A DNA stretch of 64,000 nucleotides. Source: Apoda limacodes. Lineage: Eukaryota; Arthropoda; Insecta; Lepidoptera; Limacodidae. The stretch covers positions 8,424,273-8,488,272 of the forward strand of contig OX291561.1 in NCBI GenBank assembly GCA_946406115.1. Reading direction: 5' to 3'. Positions 42,931 through 64,000 of the stretch are shown here, one piece after another. A program made the position numbers and the translations under genes. Position 1 is the stretch's first letter; each line of letters opens with the position of its first letter. The notes beneath the pieces were generated by a model, which was given only the letters and a program-made list of their open reading frames with translations, ran no database searches and was not told the origin of the DNA.

Positions 42931-45900
42931 ATGAGTAGTTTTATGTATATATATTAAATAAATATATAATATACACGTAGGTACCTTTTTATTATAAATA
43001 AAGGCTTAGTATCATGATCTTTAGTATGCCAATACATACTTTACTTAAATTTCAGAATAGTGTAGAGCCTTTATTGTAATATTTTGCAGACTCACTTACT
43101 AAAATTTACTTCGAAAGCAAAAGTTTTGAATTGTTTTGGATTATACATGGAAGATATTTTTTATATTGTGTTCAGACTTTTAGAGGCTAAAATAAGGCTG
43201 ATTTTATAACTTTTTTTTAATAACCATTTTCATCGATGTTATTACCATTTATTAATTTCTCATTACCATTAATGTAAAACCTCATTACCGTTTCTTGAAA
43301 AAATTCAAACGTCAATTTATTGCAAAATCATAGCAAAATCTACAGTAACTTTCCCTTTGTTATAATTGACAAAACTTTTTGTACACTATATGTATACATA
43401 TACACACTGCTTTAAAAAATACAATAAAAACACGAATCGGTAAACTTTTTATACCATTCTCTAAAACGCAAAAGAACGAAATGAAAAACTCACCCCAGTG
43501 CGTGTATCAATATGAATATAATATTTAATTAAAAACAAAGTAGGTATGTACCTACGACGAGGCAATAATTCGTGAATTGTTTCCATTCTGTGACTTGTTT
43601 ACTCATTGATGCGTTGTCATAGACGCGCCGTACCGAGTGCGCGATGTTTTACAGTATGTTACAATGTTTTATTACCGTGAAAGTAAAATTTTTATCTCTA
43701 ATTTTCTTTTCGTCCGATTCTGTTCAAAAACACAAATACCTAAATTTCTACCTAAGCAAACACCCGAGATGACACAAACTAATGTATTAGGTTGGGCAAA
43801 TGGTCTGGAAACTATATGTGAAAAACGAACAACTTTAGAATTTTCGAAACCTAAAAACTTAGCGGTCCCGGACTATAATAGTTCCGTAACAAAACGAAAA
43901 AGAAAGAGGGTAGATAAATATGTTTGCCCATAGACTTTGTACAAACTCGCAAGTACGCCAGTCATCCCGCGATCATGGGGCTTGCAACAGCACCGAAATA
44001 TCGGGAGCTCATCTCCTCGGCTAATCACGGTAAGAACCCCGTAAAACATTATGTTAATTAACCGTAAATCTTTAAAACAATAGTATCCTTTCTACACCTA
44101 CATTTGATTATAATAAGGACTAACATCAGGCCCGCCACTACAGTCTGTAGACACTTGCTACACGTGTAACCGAGCCCTTAAAAATCGAATCAATCCAAAC
44201 TGAACACTCTACTGGATTTTCAAAGATTACATGTTTATTTAGCAAAGTTTCTTGTCTTCTTCTTTTTACGTAAAATCCTAAAAGTAAATCCCAAACATAA
44301 TGCCTCTTTATGTTTTATTGAATTTTATTTAATATTAGAAATATATTTAATTTATACAATAGAATGTTTGTTGATTTAGTATGTAAGTTTAATTTGTAAT
44401 AATGGAAATAAAATAGTTTTTTTTCTAACGCTTGGAAGTATTTATTTCAACATAAATGGAACACAATAAAGTAAAATAAATAAAAGGTGATATATTTAAC
44501 CTTTCTGTGAATTTATTTGAAGATTGAGCAAAACGCTCTACGTGTCGTTGGTACGAGAATTTGGGCAAAAGATTACTTTATCATGGAAGGTTTTTATTTT
44601 AATATTTGAATATATTTAGGATACCATAGCTAAATAACTAGTACAAAACCCTTTTAGTTTTGCCATTTCCGTCCGCCTGTATGTCATTTGAGTCAGAAAC
44701 TACTAAACCTACAGCAATAACGTAATTTGGAATCCTCTCATAATGAATTGAGTCCAGACAATTTGTCTTGGCTTAGGGTTACATATCAAAAACAAAGGAC
44801 GTATCATCATTTAAAAGCTCATTTGAAGCAGATTATTTTAAAATTGGGGTTTTATTTACTTAAAAAAACATAGAATCCATCTATCTTGCAGCTCATTTTA
44901 AATTGGTTACTTCAAAACCGAGAGTTTCATTTTAGACAACCGAGGATTGGTTTGTAGTTCATTTTGAAAGAAATATTTCAAAACTAGGGTTTTTTGAGAC
45001 AGAAGAGATCTCTTGAGTTATTAAATAAACTGCACCGATAGGATCTTTCAACATCAAACAATACACTAAAATCCATCCACTTAGAGTACATTTACAAAAG
45101 ATTAAACAAAATTGGATTTTTCGTACACTTTGGAATCATATTGGTTGATATATGGAACCAAAATAAAACAACATAAGATTAATGTGTATGTAAATATGTA
45201 ATATATTTTATTGGGTAATTAAATAAATATCTCTAACAAAAAAAAACAAACATAACTAACAATATTAAAAACATTATTAAAAACATCTTTCAAAAAAATA
45301 ATATTTTATCTTTACGATAAAAATAATTCCTTACAGATACGGAAATGAAATTGAAACAGTGAAAATAAAATATAATTACTAAATTCAATCACGTTGCCAA
45401 TCCAAATGCATTGTGTCATTTAAAATATTTGGGTTACGTTTATCATTTTATGATTGTTACGTCCAATGTTTACTTTAACGTCAAATATTTTTTTTTTATT
45501 AGTTAAAACCAGTTTTTATTATTTGCAAAAATGCTTAAATATTTAAAACTGAGGTTATTTGTTAGATCTTATACATTTATTTTTAAAACTACACTTTTAC
45601 TCTGCATCAACAATTACAGTGAAATAAACGTTAATTACGTATCATATGGTTTAAACAAATGGCCAAATAAAAGGTATAAGAATGTTCGCCGACTTAAAAA
45701 CTGGGTAAATTTTGGGATCATATCATTCAAACATGCGTATTTAAATCACCGGAAAAATTTAACAATTGCATTATTCGTAATTGCAATATTCGTAAATGTG
45801 GCGAAACTATATTTTCCAGAATTATATTTTTTTATTTAAAAACTCATTCGAAATATGAAAACCAAACCCTTTTAAATATTACATTTGAAACTTCTACAAT

Positions 45901-46051
45901 GGAATTTTCTGAACAAATATAGTTAATTTTCGAACACCATTTATTTTGTTGAAAAACGATTCGGCTTAGAGAAAACCCATTTCGAGTAAAAAAACACAGA
46001 TAAATGACCAATAGGAAAATGACCAATAGGAAAAAAGGAATAAAAATGTCG

Positions 46052-46210
46052 GACCCAATCAGAATAGAATCAAATGGCAACATTAGAGGAATAAAGCGGT
46101 CTATCAGACATTCATATAAGTCATGAATTTAACGCTCTGAAACTACGCACTCCGTTCTCACTTTTTGTCGTGCTACATTTGATTTTATACTGACTTTTCT
46201 TGCGTCATAT
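46052..46210 (+). repeat. 150-bp dispersed repeat, copy 1
   Basis: It shares AATCAGAATAGA, CAACATTAGAGGAATAAAGC, GGTCTATCAG and GAAACTACGCAC with 48044-48195 in the same orientation. Internal ends are not defined. Confidence 0.75.
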
Positions 46211-46899
46211 TTCTTTCAGGAATAACTTGATATTTCGTCACTCATGTGTTAGTTAAATGATATTTTTTTAAAAGATTTTTAAATTTAGGAGCTATTGTAC
46301 ATTGTTATTTGGTACAAGTAATTTAATTCGTATTTCAAATTATAAAGCATGCATAACCAAAAGAATTTTTAGCGTATCAAATTACCCGACATTAGGACAA
46401 TGCAAATTTTATTTGCGCTCAAGGTGAATATGGTAATACTAAAACGTCTCTAAATTATGGGTGATAAAAAAATACTTCAGCAGTTTAGTTTATGTCTAAA
46501 ATGTATCTCCAACATGTGAGTATATACAATAATTCAACGAATTTTTTTTATCAGTATAGAAGTCAAAACTAATAATTATTCATTATTAGTTTTATTCAAA
46601 CAACAAGAAGTATATTTATAAATAAAACCTAAAAATAGATAAATGAGCACGCTGTACAAATTACATATGAAAAATACAATTTTCTGTATGGCACGGCGCA
46701 AACCTAAATGGGCCAAATTCCGATTAAAACAAATCAAACGAAATTACTACTAAACATTTTAATGTTACCATTCTAGACATTCCTTCCTTCCTTCTTCGAT
46801 GTGGAGACCAGATTTCGCATTATAGCATATCATTTCATATCATAGTCATGTGTAAATATAGCCAAGTGCTTATATTTAAGTTTGGCGAAGCGCCATATA

Positions 46900-47224
46900 C
46901 AAGTCTTAAAGGGCGGGAGATTTGGTGTGCATCCTTCAGAATTTGCGCGTCAGAAAAATTAAACAGAAAAAAAAACCACTCCTTCTTAAGATTCGCGCCA
47001 AAACTCCCACCTCCTTCTTAAGAAGGAAAGGTTTTTTTTTCTGTTTAATTTTTCTTAATTCATTTAGTGACTTTCGATGTATATATTTTAGCAAAGTTTT
47101 ACGAAAGCGTGTTAAGAATTGTGCAGCGAAGGCGCATGAATAGTGAATTATGAAGAAATAAGCAGGACATGACGCGCAATGTCTGAGGATCCACACCAAA
47201 TCTCCCGCCCAGTCTTGGGACTTG
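46900..47224. mobile_element. 325-bp MITE-like element with nested inverted repeats
   Basis: Outer arms at 46900-46952 and 47170-47224 are inverted copies (GGGCGGGAGATTTGGTGTG and GCGCGTCA shared). Inside lies a second inverted pair, 46952-46990 and 47016-47054 (AAAAATTAAACAGAAAAAAA). No coding capacity. Confidence 0.75.
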
Positions 47225-48043
47225 AAAACGAGGACGCGCGGTAACGCCCGCGCCACGATACGATATAATATAATTGACTGTGACTCTGGCAAATGCATAA
47301 ATGGTCTGCTAAAACCGTGCGAGCCCATTATAATATTAAAAAAAAAAAGAAGAAGGTGTGCGCCAAAACTCCTATTCTAGACATTAAAAAAATTGGTTCA
47401 TATTTTTCATTTTATACTAGCCATAATTAAAATATATTTGCTTCATTTTGAATTCGATAAGTTATGTATTAAAACAAATAGGACTTAAATCAATAATGAA
47501 TAAGAAATCCTTAATAATGTCTAAACTTTAAACTAAAGTCTCTAATAAATGCCATCATGGACTATGGGGAGGGGAAAACAATATTGAATCGGACTTCGAA
47601 GTTAGCAGAATCCATTAGGTACTCGTATCTTTTAAAAATTTTGTTATCGATTCATGATATTTGTTTCACAAATAATAATCGATTCTGAAAAAATAATATA
47701 GAAACAGTTAAAAATATAACTTATAACGATCTTATACCTTACAAACAAAAGCTTAAGGAATCATTACATAGAAAAAATAAACTAGATACCTACCTAAGTA
47801 GATATCTTTGGACACACTTAACTAGTTCTTATCAAATATAATATAAACTTGATATATTGAAACCGATATATTTTCAACATCCTTCCATACCACATTCTTC
47901 TCATTTTGTTCCTCAATTACAACTATTTTTCTTCACAATGAAGTTCAATTGATGTAATAAAAAAATATCATCAATAGTATAGTCAAATTGAAAAATGGTC
48001 CACTTTCAGATTATTTTCTTCCATCCCTTCTTTAAAAAAAAAA

Positions 48044-48195
48044 CACAATCAGAATAGAGTTAAATGACAACATTAGAGGAATAAAGCGGTCTATCAGTCA
48101 TTCATATTAGTCACGAATTTGACGCTCCGAAACTACGCACCCTGTTCAGACAATTTGTCGACGTACATTTGATACCATCTTTCTTGAGTCATGTT
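48044..48195 (+). repeat. 150-bp dispersed repeat, copy 2
   Basis: See copy 1 at 46052. The two copies are roughly 85-90 percent alike by eye. Confidence 0.75.
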
Positions 48196-48640
48196 ACTCT
48201 GGTGATTTGCCAATGGAAATCTTTACAACGGGTTCAATATTTTGGTGTTTTTTTTTAATACAACCATATTATTTTATAAGTTTTAATACATTTTAATTTA
48301 AAAAAGTACCAAAATAGTAAGAGATTTTTTTTTTTATAACTATTATATTTTTTTTATGTTACAAATCACTTACACTTATTCTAAATATACATTCAATTCA
48401 TTGCCTGGGTTACAAAATAGGGAAAATAAATTTATTACGTCCAAATCAGGAAATGCAGACAAGAAGCATGGGTTACGTTTTTAGGCTGTGGTATCAAGGT
48501 ACATTATTCAAATGAGCGCATCGCACCTTTTAAGCCTTCTAGTGCAACAAATTTATATTTTTGATTGAGGAAGTTGTAGAAATAAAAAGTTACAAACATT
48601 CTTTTGTCCATATGCACTTAAATTTAAACATATCCAAATG

Positions 48641-48646
48641 TTTATT
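48641..48646 (-). terminator. Candidate poly(A) signal of trpl
   Basis: It reads AATAAA on the minus strand, about 320 bases after the trpl stop in the direction of transcription. The region is AT-rich, so chance occurrence is likely. Confidence 0.3.
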
Positions 48647-48967
48647 TAAATTTTTAAATAACCAACTTCATTTATGTTAAAAAGAAGCTTTTAAGATCAT
48701 GCAGGATAGTGAACCTCCTGAAGCTAATAAGCTTCATCACATTATTGAATAGGACTTTTATCAGGCTTAGGGTAAAGGTAGGTTTATGTTAATTATACGT
48801 TGGTCCTTATACAATTTATGGGTACTTCAAAAATTTCAACACACATCTCGGACTTATTCCTGCGTCAAATAATTCAAATACTTTGTGTAAAACTCCATTG
48901 ACCGACCCACGTTCTAGATAGATTGGTTGGTGGTAAAGACCCTATACACCAACAAAAAAGACAGTAC

Positions 48968-61216
<12,249 letters not shown>

Positions 61217-61444
61217 CTGTTAGAAAAATGCCGTTAATCATATTCTAATATAGGTATCCAAAGAAGTTGTAAGGTCTTGAAATTGATATTTGGGGCCTAC
61301 TTTTGCCAAAAGTAATTTTGTTAATGTACAGGTGGTGTGTTGGATATCATACATAAAATATGGAAAATAATCCTCCTTAAATACATTGTATACTGATCTT
61401 ACTATCTATATCGAAGAGTACGGTATGTATAAGCATAAATAAGT

Positions 61445-61776
61445 CTAAGCCAAGCTTCACACGTGCCGGTTGGATTCGTCCGACACCGGGCCGACGCCCG
61501 GAATGTAGCTTTCACACGTAAACGAACTCTAGCTATTTTCTCATCGTATCGTGGTCTGTGCCTATCATCATGATTCAGTGAAAAATTAGCTGTATGGATA
61601 CGTTTCTGCCTTTTTTTTCTGAAAACAAATGATACTTTCTGTATGGCCAGTATTTTTTTTTTACTGGCTGTCGATATCGGCCCGCCACGTGTGTACGTGC
61701 CAATACCATTCCATGTCCCACTGAAGTCAACCCGACAGCCGATTCCAACTTGACCGGCACGTGTGAAGCTAGGCTA
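61445..61776. mobile_element. 332-bp MITE with about 23-bp terminal inverted repeats
   Basis: The left end is TAAGCCAAGCTTCACACGTG, and the right end read in reverse is TAGCCTAGCTTCACACGTGC. Both continue CCGG. GC-rich ends surround an AT-rich centre, with no coding frame. Confidence 0.8.
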
Positions 61777-62992
61777 AACATTAACATGTGCTGCAATGAC
61801 GTAACACACATTTTAGAAAGCCTAATCAAAATCAATATAGAAAGAATATGGATATATTCTTCATTGCACACCAAATATAAAAGAAAATTAAATTAAAAAT
61901 AATAACTAAACTTATAGTATATTAGCTGACCCGGCAGACAATGTTGTATTTTTTCCGTTACATAGCTCGTCCACGCTATGACTACGTTTTCGCTTTGGGT
62001 TATGTCTGGCTTTTTTTCTTTTTGATCGGCTCCTAATGGTCGTAGCGTAATGTTAAATAGCCAATAACTTTCCTCAATTAGGCTATTAAATAATGTAATG
62101 ATGTCAAATTATGTAACTGTGAATACCCCTTCGAAATTTAGCTGGTTAAGAGACATAATGTGTATAAATTTGTGATGTTAAAGGTGCAAAACACATGTAA
62201 AATTGATTTGCCATAATCTTCGAAGTTCCGTGAATTTCACTTTGTAATTTGATTTAAAAAAAAGAAGAAAAAATTAAGTGCTAGGAGTTTTTTTATTATA
62301 ATATTTTAATATTTTGCAAACCAGCCGGAATTTCTTGTATGGAGTAATTTCAACCTTCAAAAAAGTGAAAAACAAGGAACTTCGAAGATTACATAATAAA
62401 ATTTTATAATCTCCCCGGATTATAAAAAAATTAGCCTTTAATTCTACCCACTTAACTCAAACAACTCACAGCAAAAAAGGTTTAGAGTCCCTCAATGAAA
62501 TTATAAAAAAAATATCTTACATTCACGTTCAAACGCCACCACTCTTGCCTGTGGCAACCTAACTTTTAGATTTTGAACCTCATTTCAAAAAACTAAAAAA
62601 TAACTTACAACCGGTTTCTGTTTCTGATAGCAACCGAGGATTTCCTTCATTGCCATAATGAACTTTTTTCTAATGAAATTTTATTTCAAATATTGTCAGC
62701 TTTATTTTCGGCTGCCATTTGGTGTAACGCTACACAACTACAGCATTTCGCTTTTTTTATTTTTCTTTGTTGTAGTATAAGCGTTAAATCCATATGATTG
62801 CGATAAAAACAAAACCAAAAACAACGTCCAAAGAAGCACCCAGTCGCCTTCTTTTAAAAAAAATCAAGTTGGTTTATTATCTTTATTGACAAACATTAAG
62901 TAAAAATGATATGTTTCTCTAAAACTGGAATATTGTCTTATTGTAAATAAATCAATTCCTATTACTAAAAGCTGAACAAACATTTATTCTGC

Positions 62993-62998
62993 TTGATA
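62993..62998 (-). terminator. Candidate poly(A) signal of the tektin gene
   Basis: It reads AATAAA on the minus strand about 120 bases after the tektin stop, a typical distance. It supports the tektin ending as its own transcript rather than running into trpl. Confidence 0.45.
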
Positions 62999-63116
62999 CT
63001 CGTAGAATGCTGAGAACTTTGAGAAAAATGTAATGCATATACAATTTATAATCACTCAAATTTATGTATTATCAGAACAATATTGATTGTAAACAATAAT
63101 TGCATGTATAAGCATT

Positions 63117-64000
63117 TTAATATTCATGATAGTCCATTGTGTCTCTCAATGTCATGCAATCTACTTCATCTATCTTCAATGTATTCATCTTCACATTGAT
63201 ATCTTCTTCTAATTGAATCTGGGTCTGCAAAAGGTAGCGTAGAGAAGAAGTAGCTTCCTGGAGCATTTGCTGAAGCTGCTCTGTGCTGTGGCGCAGCATT
63301 TCACATTCGTAATACAAAGCCTGACATGGAGGATCACGAACCAACTCGGCTCCAACTCTTTGCGCCCTTTTCCCAAGTCTTGTATGAGCCAATCCTATAT
63401 TTCCCTCTTTATCAGCTAAAGCTTTTTGAAGGTGCAGAATGTTGTCTTGCATGTCAGCAATTTTTTGCGTTGTTTCGCGATGCATGTCTTCTAGTTTTGC
63501 TTTAGCTTTTTTAGTATCTTTAATGCGCTCACGAAACTCATGATTACATTTTTTGTAAGCGTCCCAAAGATCATTAATCACTTGCTTTAGAAGTGTATCA
63601 ACGAACACCCTAATGGGTCGAGCACTCGTCACTTCTCTTGCAGCTAACTGAATATTTTTGGCTGAATAAGCATTGTACTCTTCGGCGGATATGTTAGCTG
63701 GGTCTAAATTGGTATAACCTTCATAGATCGATAGACATAGGTCAGTAGATTTAAGAGACAGGTTTCCTTTATCCAAATTAATAGCCGCCTGTTTATATTG
63801 AAGATCTCGATCAAGAAGATATCGCGTTGAGCGAAGACGCCTCATCTGATCATTTAATTGTTCCAATACCCTCTTCAACAGACTTTGACCTCCAAGGATT
63901 GCAGTGATTTCTTGCTGTAAGGCATGTTCTACTTCATCAACAACTAAATCGATACCAATGCGTCCATCTCTCAGCATAAGACACTTGCGACAAATGTTTA
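63117..64000 (-). CDS. Tektin-family axonemal protein, 5' partial
   Basis: Tektins are coiled-coil filaments bonded to doublet microtubules of cilia and sperm flagella. The visible C-terminal part is about 290 residues with no intron. It contains MLRDGRIGIDLVVDEVE, long heptad-rich helices, and RVGAELVRDPP at the place of the tektin nonapeptide RPNVELCRD. Near the end is LEEDINVKMNTLKIDEVDCM, resembling the tektin-3/4 type C terminus. The stop is TAA at 63117-63119. The ATG at 63975-63977 is probably internal: the frame stays open to the edge (NICRKCL before it) and tektins are about 400-450 residues. Which tektin it is cannot be settled. It lies upstream of the visible trpl exons on the same strand. 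Confidence 0.88.
   Translation of the reverse strand, partial: NICRKCLMLRDGRIGIDLVVDEVEHALQQEITAILGGQSLLKRVLEQLNDQMRRLRSTRYLLDRDLQYKQAAINLDKGNLSLKSTDLCLSIYEGYTNLDPANISAEEYNAYSAKNIQLAAREVTSARPIRVFVDTLLKQVINDLWDAYKKCNHEFRERIKDTKKAKAKLEDMHRETTQKIADMQDNILHLQKALADKEGNIGLAHTRLGKRAQRVGAELVRDPPCQALYYECEMLRHSTEQLQQMLQEATSSLRYLLQTQIQLEEDINVKMNTLKIDEVDCMTLRDTMDYHEY

Larger units (their letters stand above)
37991..48967. other. Intergenic region between convergent trp and trpl
   Basis: About 11 kb without a gene I can recognise. It holds a LINE fragment (39420-40190), a CGG tract, an inverted pair of a 45-bp repeat (39188/44002), a partial DNA element (41113), a CGGCAACGCG repeat (42773), a TA microsatellite, two copies of a 150-bp repeat (46052/48044) and a hairpin-rich element (46900-47224). 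Isolated open frames at 42269-42649 (-), 43637-43933 (+) and 45531-45839 (+) have no recognised similarity. Confidence 0.6.
61217..63116. other. Interval between trpl pore exon and tektin stop
   Basis: It was searched on the minus strand for the expected upstream trpl exon (outer pore with WYY and a CTIW-like motif); not found. It contains a MITE (61445-61776); the rest is AT-rich without coding-like frames. Confidence 0.6.

Noticed and set aside
63975..63977. ATG as the tektin start codon
   Set aside because: The frame continues open upstream to the window end with tektin-like residues, and the protein would be about 150 residues too short.

Overview
The window is AT-rich, intron-rich insect DNA, almost certainly from a moth or butterfly. 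The evidence is GT-AG introns, two genes of the fly phototransduction-channel family, and dense repeats of types I associate with Lepidoptera: tRNA-derived and 5S-derived SINEs, a SINE with an RTE-like tail, an RNase H-bearing LINE, and short inverted-repeat elements. I saw no prokaryotic organisation, CRISPR array or rRNA gene.

Layout. 1-4140 is a decayed minus-strand LINE (reverse transcriptase and RNase H), running off the left edge. 6250-37990 (+) holds 18 exons of trp, the canonical phototransduction TRP channel. They run from the ankyrin region through S1-S6, the pore and the TRP box to the stop codon; only the extreme N terminus is missing. All joins are GT-AG and in frame (3207 nt, 1068 residues plus stop). 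The intron after the pore/S6 exon carries a palindromic mobile element at 20772-27551: two arms of about 3.08 kb, nearly identical, around a 620-bp spacer. Each arm holds broken remains of a family-B DNA polymerase of the protein-primed (Polinton/adintovirus/bidnavirus-like) kind. 37991-48967 is intergenic and repeat-rich. 48968-61216 (-) holds 12 exons covering the pore/S6, TRP box and C-terminal tail of a second TRPC-class channel, best matched to trpl. 63117-64000 (-) is the C-terminal part of a tektin, open to the window edge.

How the genes relate. trp and trpl lie tail to tail. From the pore exon on, their first six exons share intron phases, so they look like an inverted local duplicate. 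Both proteins end in Ser-Gly-Trp-Leu, the type of C terminus known for Drosophila TRP, which binds the PDZ scaffold INAD in photoreceptor microvilli. This suggests that in this species both channels may dock on the same signalplex. The tektin is an axonemal protein with no evident link to vision. It sits upstream of the first visible trpl exon on the same strand, so it is either nested in a trpl intron or marks a 5' break of trpl.

Limits: all calls come from reading the sequence and remembered family features, with no database search. Ends of repeats are approximate unless stated as exact.
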